64,000 nucleotides of DNA from Streptomyces regalis (GTDB lineage Bacteria; Actinomycetota; Actinomycetes; Streptomycetales; Streptomycetaceae): contig NZ_LLZG01000384.1 of NCBI RefSeq assembly GCF_001509475.1, positions 11,247 through 75,246 of the forward strand. Reading direction: 5' to 3'. How positions within the stretch are numbered: the stretch's first letter is position 1; each line of letters begins with the position of its first letter. The position numbers and the translations under genes are program-made. Positions 34,989 to 43,633 of this stretch are shown here, piece after piece. The notes below the pieces were generated by a model. That model was not told where the DNA came from and made no database searches. It saw nothing but the letters and a program-made list of their open reading frames with translations.

Positions 34989-35684
34989 TCAGCTCTCTTC
35001 CTTGAGTATGTCCGTGAGTCGGTCCGTGAGTGCGTGCTTGAGTTCTGCGCCGATGACGTCCGGGAAGGCTCGGACGACGGGCAGGATGTCCTGGGGTACG
35101 TCCCGTCCCGCGGCGAGCCGCTCATGGGCGAAGTCGGCGAGCATACGGGCCAGTTCACGGTCGGCGCGGGTGTCGAGGCCGGTGACGCGGTCGAGCGGGA
35201 TCTCGCAGAAGACGCACTTCAGTACGGCCTGGCGGTACTCGGCGTCCGGGAGGTGCGCGGCGGCATACGGGCCGAGGGCGGCCTCGATCAGGGTGGTGTC
35301 GTTGCCGCGCAGGGTCTCCCGTACGAGGGGCAGGGCGAGGTCGCCCAGGTCGAGCAGCGGCAGGGTGCGCAGGACGGCGCGCTGTTCCGCCGGGTCGCCG
35401 TGGCGGTGGAGGCGCGTGACGTCGTCGGCGAGGGCCTGGCCGCGCAGGGGCAGCGCGGTGAGCAGGACGGCGCGGGCGGCCTCGTCGACGGTCCAGTAGG
35501 CGTCGAGGCGGGCGTGTCCGCAGCGCCTTCGGACGGCGGGAAACAGACGCCGTACGGCGGCGGGATCGGCGGCGACCTTGGCGGCGCTCTCGTCCAGCCA
35601 GGTGCGGGCCGTGTCGTCCAGTACGGAGATCAGGGCGGGGTGGGGGTCCGGCGGAGCCGAGGGGGAGGCAGTCGTGACAGCCAT
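34989..35684 (-). CDS. eboA: EboA-domain protein
   Basis: The 231-residue all-helical protein shows the EboA-type pattern: RCGHARLDAYWTVDEAARA, LDLGDLALPLVRETLRGND and VLKCVFCEIPLDRVTGLDTRAD. The conserved CVFCEIPL and RAD segments are typical of the family. No enzymatic motif is known for EboA. I start at ATG 35684 (MAVTTASP), which has GGAAG upstream; a TTG nine bases earlier is less likely. The TatD gene follows after 2 bases. Confidence 0.82.
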   Translation of the reverse strand: MAVTTASPSAPPDPHPALISVLDDTARTWLDESAAKVAADPAAVRRLFPAVRRRCGHARLDAYWTVDEAARAVLLTALPLRGQALADDVTRLHRHGDPAEQRAVLRTLPLLDLGDLALPLVRETLRGNDTTLIEAALGPYAAAHLPDAEYRQAVLKCVFCEIPLDRVTGLDTRADRELARMLADFAHERLAAGRDVPQDILPVVRAFPDVIGAELKHALTDRLTDILKEES

Positions 35685-35749
35685 GGGGAACAACTTCCGG
35701 AGAGGTCGGGGGGGAGTTGAGCTGAGCCAGAAGGAGGGCCGGGCCGGGT

Positions 35750-36610
35750 CTATCGGCCGGCGGCGGTCTGTTCGGCCGCGCGCAGGAACTCGATCGAGCG
35801 GCGGGCGACATCGGGCGCGTCGAGCGAGCCGCCCTGGATCTCGACGGAGACCAGGCCGCGATGCCCGAGGTCACGCAAGGCGGCCAGTACGGGCGGGAAG
35901 TCGATCTCGCCCGCCCCGAATTCGAGGTGCTGGTGGATGCCGCGCCGCATGTCCTCGATCTGCACATTACGCAGGAGCGGTGCCGCCTCGCGGACGCAGT
36001 CGAGCACGGAACGTCTCTCCACGCAGTGCGCGTGGCCGACGTCCAGGGTGATCCCGAACAGCTCGTGCCCGTCGACCAGTTGGGCGAGATGCCGGCAGCG
36101 CTCCACGGTGTCGACGAACATGTACGGCTCCGGCTCGAAGGCCAGCGCCACCCCGTACTTCTCCGCCGTCTCCAGCACGGTCTCCACACCGGCCGCGAGC
36201 CGCTTCCACACGTCCTGCTCCGGCAGCCCGTCCGGCGCCGGGCCACTGCACAGGTGGACGGTGGGCGAACCGAGGTCGGCCGCGATACGCAGGGCGCGGC
36301 GCAGCAGGTCGACCCTGAGCTCGGAGCCGTCCGACATCAGCGTGGGCAGATGCTTGCCCCAGGGGTCGAGGAAGTACGGCGCACCGGTCTCCACGGTCAC
36401 GTCCAGGCCGTGCCGCGAAAGCTGCCCGGCGAGCACGGTGACGCGCCGGGGCAGGTCGTCGGCGTACGGGTCGAGGTGGCCGTGGTCGAGGGTGAGGGCG
36501 ACGCCGTCGTAGCCGAGATCGGCGAGGACGACCAGGACGTCGGTCAGCCGGTGCTGGGTGAAGCCGTTGGTGCCGTAGCCGAACTTGAGATCGGTAGGGG
36601 GAGGTCTCAT
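35750..36610 (-). CDS. Sugar-phosphate isomerase/epimerase-like TIM-barrel protein
   Basis: The 286-residue protein is a xylose-isomerase-like barrel: FGYGTNGFTQHRL, LTLDHGHLDPY, VHLCSGPAP, LAFEPEPYMFVDTVERC, ITLDVGHAHCVE, VQIEDMRRGIHQHLEFGAGE and LVSVEIQGGS. Glu, Asp, His and Glu at the strand ends would bind a divalent metal. It belongs to the ebo-type operon between the prenyltransferase and EboA (gaps 35 and 65 bases). Whether it truly isomerises a sugar phosphate is unknown. Confidence 0.82.
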   Translation of the reverse strand: MRPPPTDLKFGYGTNGFTQHRLTDVLVVLADLGYDGVALTLDHGHLDPYADDLPRRVTVLAGQLSRHGLDVTVETGAPYFLDPWGKHLPTLMSDGSELRVDLLRRALRIAADLGSPTVHLCSGPAPDGLPEQDVWKRLAAGVETVLETAEKYGVALAFEPEPYMFVDTVERCRHLAQLVDGHELFGITLDVGHAHCVERRSVLDCVREAAPLLRNVQIEDMRRGIHQHLEFGAGEIDFPPVLAALRDLGHRGLVSVEIQGGSLDAPDVARRSIEFLRAAEQTAAGR

Positions 36611-36645
36611 GGTGCCGGTTCCTCACACGGAGGGTGTGGTGGGTC

Positions 36646-37665
36646 TCAGGTGGGCGATATGCGCCGGGCCAGCCGCCGCGCAAGGGGATGGACGACGCCG
36701 AGCGCCGCAGCGACGACAGGCGCCCCGCCACGCGCGGTCAACGCCGCCTGCAGCGGCATCAGCCCGAGGATCCCGGCGCCGACGGCTCGCCGTACGTTCT
36801 CCCCCGACGGCTCCTGTACGGCGCGGACTTGAGCGGCCCCGTAGGTACCGAGGTAGGCGAGAGCACCGGCGGCGACGAGGCCGACGCGGAGTCTCTTGGA
36901 AGGAGCGGTGCCCGCAACGCCCTTCAGGGGCGCGGGGCTGTGTCGAACAGCGGCTCCGCCGCGGGGCGCCATGGCGACTCGTTTGACCGGAATGGCCGTA
37001 GCCACGGCAGTCACCGTAGACACAGCAAGAGTCGCAGCCGGAACCCGCACCGGCGCCCCGCCGACCTCATGCCGACTGAGAGCCATCAACGTACCGGTAT
37101 GCACCCCCACCAGCCCGGCGGGCACCGCGGCACGCCGCAGCGCAACCCCGACCGACGCGGCACCGGCACCGGCACCGGAGGCAACCGCTCCAGCCAGCAC
37201 GTCCAAAACCCGGGCCCCCGCCATGGCAACTCCGCCCACCGGCTTGGACTTGAGCTTCAGGTCATACGCCCACACCAGCCCAGCCAAAGGAAGCGCAACG
37301 CCCACACTGCGCCGACCCCCCGCCGCGGCGGCGAGACCGATCCCCGCCGCGGTCAGCGACCCGGCCACGGCAAGCGCCGTGCGGCGCGGAACACGCCCCG
37401 AGGGCACAGGTCGGTCCGGCCTCTCGACGGAGTCGACCGTGGCGTCGGCGTAGTCGTTGAGGGCCATGCCTGCCCAGTAGAGGCACACGGAGGAACCCAT
37501 CACTCCGAGCGTACGGACACCCAGCGGGCGCCCGGCTGCGGCCGCTCCCGCGATCACGTCGCCGGGGACACTCAACGCGGCCGGCGCTCTGACGAGCAGG
37601 GCGAGGTCGGTGAGGCGCACGGCAGACCGGGATCCCCAGCGGGCAACCGCTTTCCGATCTTTCAT
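36646..37665 (-). CDS. eboC: UbiA-family membrane prenyltransferase (EboC-like)
   Basis: The 339-residue integral membrane protein has several hydrophobic helices. Its first Asp-rich motif, NDYADATVDSVERPDRPVPSG, binds Mg-diphosphate in UbiA enzymes; the second is the degenerate WAYDLKLKSKPVGG. It would attach a prenyl chain to an acceptor at the membrane. It is the first gene of the operon and probably follows its promoter, which must lie in 37666-37825. Ebo clusters often carry a dehydroquinate-synthase-like or inositol-phosphate-synthase gene as well; none is seen here. Confidence 0.8.
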   Translation of the reverse strand: MKDRKAVARWGSRSAVRLTDLALLVRAPAALSVPGDVIAGAAAAGRPLGVRTLGVMGSSVCLYWAGMALNDYADATVDSVERPDRPVPSGRVPRRTALAVAGSLTAAGIGLAAAAGGRRSVGVALPLAGLVWAYDLKLKSKPVGGVAMAGARVLDVLAGAVASGAGAGAASVGVALRRAAVPAGLVGVHTGTLMALSRHEVGGAPVRVPAATLAVSTVTAVATAIPVKRVAMAPRGGAAVRHSPAPLKGVAGTAPSKRLRVGLVAAGALAYLGTYGAAQVRAVQEPSGENVRRAVGAGILGLMPLQAALTARGGAPVVAAALGVVHPLARRLARRISPT

Positions 37666-37727
37666 GGCCGCACCTTACTCGCGGCTTTAAACATTCAGGT
37701 ACCTACCCCCCGGTAAGGGAAGTGACA

Positions 37728-37747
37728 AAGAAGACACCGCTCTTCTT
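37728..37747 (-). terminator. Possible terminator after the desaturase-like gene
   Basis: AAGAAGA and TCTTCTT form a 7-bp AT-rich stem with a 6-base loop between the desaturase-like gene and the prenyltransferase. The transcript leaving it on the minus strand reads TTTG. This is modest evidence. Confidence 0.35.
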
Positions 37748-37825
37748 CACCGCGGGCCCGAACTACCGGTAAACGTGGGTCGTTTGAGCAGACTCACAGC
37801 GCCCGGCACTCACGACTCCCGGCAC

Positions 37826-39247
37826 TCACGGCTCCTGCCGCAGCCGCCGCCACACCGCCTTGGCCGCGTTGTGCCCCGACATGCCGTGCACGCCCGGTCC
37901 GGGCGGCGTCGCCGAGGAGCAGATGTAGACCGCCGGGTGCGGGGTGGTGTAAGGGAAGAGCGACAGCTTGGGGCGCAGCAGGAGTTGGAGTCCGGAGGCC
38001 GCGCCGGAAGCGATGTCCCCGCCGACGTAGTTGGCGTTGCGGGCGGCGAGTTCGGCCGGGCCGGCCGTGGCGCGGGCGAGGACGCGGTCGCGGAACCCCG
38101 GGGCGAAGCGCTCCAGTTGGCGCTCGATGGCGTCCGTGAGGTCTCCGGTCCAGCCGTTCGGCACATGCCCGTACGCCCAGAAGGCGTGCTTGCCGTCGGG
38201 AGCCCGGGTGGGGTCGACGACGCTGGGCTGCACCGTGATCATGAACGGCTTGTCGGGCGCCCGGCCCTCCCGGGACGCGGCGCGCAGCGCGGTGTCGATC
38301 TCCGCACTGTCCCCGCCGATCTGCACGGTGCCGGCGCGTCGGGCCTCCGGCGCGGTCCACGGCACCGGGCCGTCCAGCGCGTAGTCGATCTTGAAGGCGG
38401 CGGGGCCGTAGCGGTAGCCCTCGTAGTACCGGCCGAGGCCGGCGATGCGGGCCAGCGCGGTGGGTGAGGTGTCGAAGATGTAGGCGCGCGCAGGCGGCAG
38501 ATCGTCGAGCCGCTTGACCTGGTAGTCGGTGTGGACGGTGCCTCCGAGGTCCTCGAGATATGCGGTGAGGGCGTCGGAGATCGACTGGGAGCCACCGCGG
38601 GCCACGGGCCAGCCGCGGGCGTGGGCCGCGAGGGCGAAGACCAGGCCGATGGCGCCGGTGGCGAAGCCGCCGAGCGGGGCCATGACGTGCGCGACGAGGC
38701 CGGAGAACAGGGTCTTGGCCCGCTCGTCGCGGAAGCGGCGCATCAGCCACGTGGACGGGGGCAGTCCGACGAGGCCGAACCGGGCGAGGGTGACCGGGTC
38801 GCGCGGCAGCGCGGTGAGGGGCAGGGACATGAAGTCACGGGCCAGCGTGTCCCACTTGCTCAGGAACGGCTCGACCAGCCTGCGGTACGTCCCCGCGTCG
38901 CGCGGGCCGAAGGAGGCGGCGGTCTCGGCGACGGAACGGGACAGCACGGCGGCGGTGCCGTCGGCGAAGGGGTGCGCCATGGGCAGCTCGGCGTGCAGCC
39001 ACTGAAGGCCGTAGCGGTCGAGCGGCATGGTCCGGAACACGGGCGAGTTGATGCCCAGGGGGTGTGCGGCGGAGCACGGGTCGTGCCGGAAGCCGGGCAG
39101 GGTCAGCTCTTCCGTGCGGGCACCCCCGCCGACGGTGTCACGCGCCTCGAACACGGCCACGGAGAAGCCACGCCGGGCCAGCTCCACGGCAGCGGTCAGT
39201 CCGTTCGGCCCCGCACCCACCACGACCGCATCGAGCATCGACGGCAC
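37826..39247 (-). CDS. Phytoene-desaturase-like FAD oxidoreductase
   Basis: The 473-residue protein starts with the FAD-binding [16 protein letters not shown] and [16 protein letters not shown]. It keeps the conserved [20 protein letters not shown] and ends with a CrtI-like [23 protein letters not shown]. This places it in the phytoene desaturase/NAD(P)-FAD oxidoreductase family (not a verified carotenoid enzyme). No other carotenoid gene is nearby. It lies upstream of the prenyltransferase on the same strand but 160 bases away, so it may be a separate unit. Confidence 0.82.
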   Translation of the reverse strand: MPSMLDAVVVGAGPNGLTAAVELARRGFSVAVFEARDTVGGGARTEELTLPGFRHDPCSAAHPLGINSPVFRTMPLDRYGLQWLHAELPMAHPFADGTAAVLSRSVAETAASFGPRDAGTYRRLVEPFLSKWDTLARDFMSLPLTALPRDPVTLARFGLVGLPPSTWLMRRFRDERAKTLFSGLVAHVMAPLGGFATGAIGLVFALAAHARGWPVARGGSQSISDALTAYLEDLGGTVHTDYQVKRLDDLPPARAYIFDTSPTALARIAGLGRYYEGYRYGPAAFKIDYALDGPVPWTAPEARRAGTVQIGGDSAEIDTALRAASREGRAPDKPFMITVQPSVVDPTRAPDGKHAFWAYGHVPNGWTGDLTDAIERQLERFAPGFRDRVLARATAGPAELAARNANYVGGDIASGAASGLQLLLRPKLSLFPYTTPHPAVYICSSATPPGPGVHGMSGHNAAKAVWRRLRQEP

Positions 39248-39335
39248 CTTCGGACCCCTTCGTCAGCCGACGGCCTTGAAGGATCAGGATATGCCGGGCC
39301 ACTGACAGCGCCGGGGCGCGGGTAAAGTCCGCGGG

Positions 39336-39938
39336 GTGACGCGCCGCTTTCGCTTCCCTGCGCCCGAGGACGATGTGTGGCACTGGTTCGAGGTGGGGGA
39401 TGCCGGTCAGGTGGTGCGGCAGATCTCCTTCCGGGGACTGGATTCCGTGCCCGTGGTGGCCGCCGTACCGGTCGAGGTGGCGCAGACGCGGGAGGCGTGC
39501 GGGGAGTGGGGCGTGCGGCTGTACGAGGTCGTGTACGGGGTGCCGGTGCGTGAGCCGGTCGTGGAGCCACCCGGGGCCCGGTCGGTCGAACCGCGGGAGT
39601 TCGATGTGGCGTGGGGCCGGGCCCGGTCCTTCCGCAAGTGCCACGTCCGCCACGACACCGGCCCCCTGCCGGTCGGTACGCGCCTGACCGGGACGTTCAC
39701 CGTCTCGCCCTGGGGTCCCGGCGTCACGGGAGCATTCGTCGACATCGGTCTGCCCGCCGCCGGCTTCGTGGACGCCCTGGTGCTGCTGCAGGCGGAATGC
39801 GAGTGGCCCGCGGACGGCACCCCCGCCGAGTTCGAGGTGATCGACCTCCGTGTCGGCGGGGGCCGCCCCCAGATCAGGCTGCGCCCGACAGCAGTTCCCT
39901 CACCCGGCGAGCCGTGGCCGCGTCACGGGCCGTCGTGA
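39336..39938 (+). CDS. DUF6881-like protein with an S1-like (OB-fold) C-terminus
   Basis: The 200-residue protein starts at GTG (39336). The N-terminal half (VWHWFEVGDAGQVVRQISFRG) resembles DUF6881. The C-terminal half (LPVGTRLTGTFTVSPWGPG, GAFVDIGLPAAGFVD) has the glycine-rich, strand-turn-strand look of an S1/OB RNA-binding fold. It is divergent from the desaturase-like gene and converges on the phosphatase, overlapping it by 65 bases. The role is unknown. Confidence 0.65.
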   Translation: MTRRFRFPAPEDDVWHWFEVGDAGQVVRQISFRGLDSVPVVAAVPVEVAQTREACGEWGVRLYEVVYGVPVREPVVEPPGARSVEPREFDVAWGRARSFRKCHVRHDTGPLPVGTRLTGTFTVSPWGPGVTGAFVDIGLPAAGFVDALVLLQAECEWPADGTPAEFEVIDLRVGGGRPQIRLRPTAVPSPGEPWPRHGPS

Positions 39939-40719
39939 ACGGCAGGGCGTTGCCGCCGGTGATGCGGAAGGGCTCGCCCGCGCGGGTCAGATGGGCGCCG
40001 CCCGCCTCCTCGACCAGGAGAATGCCCGCCGCGTGGTCCCATGCGGCCTCCCAGGAGAACGCCGTGGCGTCCAATTCGCCCCGGGCGACGGCGAGATACT
40101 CCAGCCCCGCGGAACCGCAGGGGCGGGTTCGCACGCCGTCGGTCCACAGGCCGAGCAGCGCGCGCTTCTCCTCGTCGGTCGTGTAGTCCGGGTGGGACGT
40201 GGCGATTTCCAGATCCCGGCCGGGATCCGGCGCGCCGGAGTGCAGCCGCTCGCCGTCGAGGAAGGCGCCCCGGCCCCGTACTGCCGTGGCCAGCTGGTCG
40301 CGGGCGGGGGCGTAGGTCCAGGAGGCGAGCAGGACGCCGCGCTGTGCGAGCGCGACCAGCGTGCAGAAGCCGGAGTCGCCATGCACGAACTGGCGGGTGC
40401 CGTCGACGGGGTCGACGATCCAGACCGGGGCATCGCCCTGGAGCGCGTCGTACGACGCCGGGTTGGCGTGCACCGCCTCCTCGCCGACCACGACCGAGCC
40501 GGGCAGGAGGGCGCCGAGTGCCGCGGTGAGGTGTTGCTCGGCGAGCCGGTCGGCGTCGGTCACCAGATCGTGCGGGCCGCTCTTCTGGTCGACCTCGTGC
40601 GCGGCGAGCTGCCGGAAACGGGGCATGATCTCGGCCGCGGCCGCCTTGCGGACCGCTTCCTCCACGTCGGCCGAGTGCTGTGCGAGAAACTCGTCGATGG
40701 TTTCGTTGTTTTCGATCAC
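39874..40719 (-). CDS. Inositol-monophosphatase family enzyme
   Basis: The 281-residue protein has the family's metal motifs: GEEAV (first Glu), WIVDPVDGTRQFVHG (two Asp plus DGT) and WEAAWDHAAGILLVEEAGG (Asp). Two or three Mg ions are expected in the site. Substrates in this family include inositol phosphates, fructose-1,6-bisphosphate and histidinol phosphate; the exact one cannot be told. Its 3-prime end overlaps the plus-strand gene at 39336-39938 by 65 bases, so one of the two may be tightly controlled. Confidence 0.87.
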   Translation of the reverse strand: MIENNETIDEFLAQHSADVEEAVRKAAAAEIMPRFRQLAAHEVDQKSGPHDLVTDADRLAEQHLTAALGALLPGSVVVGEEAVHANPASYDALQGDAPVWIVDPVDGTRQFVHGDSGFCTLVALAQRGVLLASWTYAPARDQLATAVRGRGAFLDGERLHSGAPDPGRDLEIATSHPDYTTDEEKRALLGLWTDGVRTRPCGSAGLEYLAVARGELDATAFSWEAAWDHAAGILLVEEAGGAHLTRAGEPFRITGGNALPFTTARDAATARRVRELLSGAA

Positions 40720-40826
40720 CTCTCCATGAGAGCACGTCCCACTGACAACCCCCGCCCGCCCGATGGACGCCGGATGGCCTCGGCGTGAACATGAGGGGCA
40801 CGTATCGGCAGGTCAGAGGCTTGTTC

Positions 40827-42653
40827 TCAGCGCCCGACCGCGTACCCCTGCATTCCCCGCGGATTCGCCGCCGCCGACAGGACGCCGGTCTCCGGGTCCC
40901 TCGCGACCGCGCACAGCCGGCCCTCCGACCAGGCCTCACCGACGGTCACCTCATGACCACGCCGCCGTAGCTCCTCCACCACCTCCGCGGCCGTACGGGA
41001 CTCCACGGTGACGCTACCCGGACGCATCCCGCGCGGGTAGAAGGAGCCGGGGAAGCTGTCGTTGTGCCAGTTCGGGGCATCGATCGCACCCTGCAGGTCG
41101 AGGCCGCCGCGGACCCGGTCCCGCAGGGCGACCGCGAGGAAGAAGTGCAGCTGCCACTGGTCCTGCTGGTCCCCGCCGGGCGTGCCGAAGGCCATGACGG
41201 GCACGCCGTCGCGCAGGGCGATCGAGGGCGTGAGCGTCGTACGCGGCCGCCGCCGCGGCGTCAGTGAGTTCGGCAGGCCCTCTTCCAGCCAGGTCATCTG
41301 CAGCCGGGTGCCGAGCGGGAAGCCCAGTTCGGGCACGACGGGGTTGGACTGCAGCCAGCCGCCGCTGGGGGTGGCCGCGATCATGTTGCCCCAGCGGTCG
41401 ACGACGTCGAGGTGGCAGGTGTCACCGCGGGTGCCCCCGTCGGCGGCGACGTCCGGCTCACCCGGCACGGGGGACGCCGGGCGCTTGGCCACGGTCGGCT
41501 CGCCGACGCCCAGCACGTCGAAGCCGGGTTCGTCGCAGGCCACCACGCGCGCGTGCGCGCACAGCCGCGGGGCGCGTCCGCCCGGGCTGCCCGGCCGCAG
41601 CTCGTGAGAGGCCTTCTCGCCGATCAGCTCCCGCCGGGCCGCGTTGTACCGCTCCGACAGCAGCTCGGCGAGCGGCACCTCGGCCGCGTCGCCGTACCAG
41701 GCCTCCCGGTCGGCCATGGCCAGCTTGCAGCCCTCGATCAGCAGATGGACGTACTCGGCGGACCCGTACCGCGGCAGCTCGGGCGGGAGCAGCGCGAGCT
41801 GCTGGAGGAGGACCGGGCCCTGGCTCCAGGGGCCGGCCTTGCACAGGGTCCAGCCATTCCAGTCGTACGTCGCCGGCGCCTCGTAGGTCGCGGACCAGCC
41901 GGCGAGGTCGGCGGCCGTGAGCGTGCCGGAGTGCCGCTCACCGCTGGTGTCCATGGTGGGCCGCTGGGCCTGCCGTACGAGGGCCTCGGCGATGAACCCG
42001 GTGCGCCACACCTCCCGCGCGGCGTCGATCTGCGCGACCCGGTCCCCGGCCCCGGCGACCTCGTCCAGCAGCCGCTTCCAGGTGACGGCGAGGGCGGGGT
42101 TACGGAACAGCTCCCCGGGCCGTGGTGCCTTCCCGCCCGGCAGATACACCTCGGCCGACGAGGTCCACTCCGTCTCGAACAGCTCCCGCACGGTCTCGAC
42201 GGTCTCCCCGACGCGCTCCACGGGCGCGTGCCCGTGTTCGGCGTACCCGATGGCGTACTCGAGCACCTCGGCGAGCGTCCGGGTCCCGTAGTCCCGCAGC
42301 AGCAGCATCCACGCGTCGAACGCCCCGGGCACGGCAGCCGCGAGCGGCCCCGTCCCCGGCACGAGCGCCAGGCCGAGTCCCCGGTAGTGCGTGACCGTCG
42401 CCCCGGCGGGCGCAACGCCCTGCCCGCACAGCACGCGCACCTCACCGCCCGCCGGCGCGAGCAGGATCGGCACCTCGCCGGCCGGCCCGTTGAGGTGCGG
42501 CTCGACGACATGCAGCACGAACGCGCCCGCCACGGCAGCGTCGTACGCGTTGCCGCCTCTTTCCAGCACGGCCATCGCCGACTGGGAGGCCAGCCAGTGG
42601 GTGGAGGACACCATGCCGAAGGTGCCTTGGAGGGTGGGGCGGGTCGTGAACAT
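40827..42653 (-). CDS. Gamma-glutamyltransferase family protein
   Basis: I place the start at ATG 42653 (MFTTRPTLQGTFGMVSSTHWLAS), which has GAGAGG at RBS distance; a GTG-like extension of 10 residues is also open. The 608-residue Ntn-hydrolase precursor cleaves itself before the nucleophile Thr412 in RGDTCHLDVVDRWGNM. This family is smaller than glutathione-specific GGT and its acceptor and donor are unknown. No signal peptide is evident, so it may act in the cytosol. No operon partner is seen. Confidence 0.85.
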   Translation of the reverse strand: MFTTRPTLQGTFGMVSSTHWLASQSAMAVLERGGNAYDAAVAGAFVLHVVEPHLNGPAGEVPILLAPAGGEVRVLCGQGVAPAGATVTHYRGLGLALVPGTGPLAAAVPGAFDAWMLLLRDYGTRTLAEVLEYAIGYAEHGHAPVERVGETVETVRELFETEWTSSAEVYLPGGKAPRPGELFRNPALAVTWKRLLDEVAGAGDRVAQIDAAREVWRTGFIAEALVRQAQRPTMDTSGERHSGTLTAADLAGWSATYEAPATYDWNGWTLCKAGPWSQGPVLLQQLALLPPELPRYGSAEYVHLLIEGCKLAMADREAWYGDAAEVPLAELLSERYNAARRELIGEKASHELRPGSPGGRAPRLCAHARVVACDEPGFDVLGVGEPTVAKRPASPVPGEPDVAADGGTRGDTCHLDVVDRWGNMIAATPSGGWLQSNPVVPELGFPLGTRLQMTWLEEGLPNSLTPRRRPRTTLTPSIALRDGVPVMAFGTPGGDQQDQWQLHFFLAVALRDRVRGGLDLQGAIDAPNWHNDSFPGSFYPRGMRPGSVTVESRTAAEVVEELRRRGHEVTVGEAWSEGRLCAVARDPETGVLSAAANPRGMQGYAVGR

Positions 42654-42659
42654 AGGGCC

Positions 42660-43194
42660 TCTCACCTCGCTGTTTACGCCCATTGGCCAGACCGGTCGGC
42701 GCTCAGGGTCAGTACTGGGGAGAATCTGGGGAGTTCGGGCCAGAGCTCTTCTCCGTCCGCTCCCCCAGCAGGCTATCGATCGTCATACGCCCCGCGCGCA
42801 CAGGCCAGACCGATCGCCCGCAGCGCGTCGAGGTGGAGGGGGCGGCCGGGACACGTCTACGTCGTCACCCACTCCGAAGCCCCGCACGGCCGACGCCCAC
42901 ACCGCCGTACGCGCTCCGCCGAACTGGTCGCGATAGCGCTCGTCGACGCCGTGGTGGTCGTACTCGGCCATGCCTCGGGGATCGGCGCACCCGCCGCCTC
43001 CTCCGACGCGACCGCAGCCCCGCCGCAAACGCACGACGCCGCGCGCTGATCGGAGGGCCGTGGCCCGCCCATCGGCGGATTCCGACGCCTTCTTGACGCC
43101 GTGCCGCGTTCCGTACGCCGGTTCGGACGGCTGGGCCAGGACGGCCGCTTTCGACGGCCGCGGAAAGCGACAGCGACGGGCCACGGCCCGAGCG
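42660..43194. other. Region without a recognisable intact gene
   Basis: This stretch of about 540 bases between the GGT-like gene and the trkA remnant has no convincing coding frame. Several open frames exist on both strands through high GC content, but none shows a family motif or good RBS. It may contain further decayed sequence. Confidence 0.4.
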
Positions 43195-43607
43195 TGTTCC
43201 TGCGCACACACCGGCATCGGCGCACCGCAGCCGAGCGTCGTCCGGCCCGCGACTCCAGAGTCGCCGTCATCGGTCTCGGCCGTTTCGGCCAGTCGGTGAC
43301 GGAAGATGACGGAAGACGACGGAAGAGCTGATGCGACGTGGCTGGGACGTGCTCGGCATCGACGCCCACGCCGGACTCGTCCAGAAGGCCGGCATCCTGG
43401 TCACGTCGAACCTCGTCGACGCGGCCGTACCCCACATCTGGGCCCGTGCCACCACCCGGCAGCACGGTCAGATCCTTCATCGCCTTCGACAGCGACTACG
43501 CCCTCATCAAAACCCTCGCCCCGAAATTCGCCGGCGGCATGCCGCTCGTCATCATCGTCACCGGCAAGACCCGTGCCGTGGAGACGTTCGCGGAGCTGGA
43601 CCAGTGA
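43195..43607 (+). pseudogene. trkA/ktrA-type potassium-channel regulator, broken
   Basis: Pieces of a TrkA-N protein appear in successive frames. SRVAVIGLGRFGQSV is the Rossmann nucleotide-binding loop (about 43254-43300). ELMRRGWDVLGIDAHAGLVQ and VPHIWARATTRQHGQILHR follow in another frame. FIAFDSDYALIKTLAPKFA and IIVTGKTRAVETFAELDQ come in a third, ending at TGA 43605-43607. Frameshifts and internal deletions leave no usable protein. It flanks the kdp locus, so a low-affinity potassium system may have been lost here. Confidence 0.75.
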
Positions 43608-43628
43608 GGACCAGTGAGGACCAGTGAG
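43599..43628. repeat. Three tandem copies of a 10-bp unit
   Basis: GACCAGTGAG occurs three times without gaps (43599, 43609, 43619) between the trkA remnant and the end of kdpD. Each copy holds a TGA, so the end of the broken gene was duplicated. It is probably replication slippage. Confidence 0.85.
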
Positions 43629-43633
43629 ACGTT

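Noticed and set aside
43195..43607. Intact KtrA gene using several starts
   Set aside because: The frames overlap badly and internal parts of the domain are missing, so it is a pseudogene.
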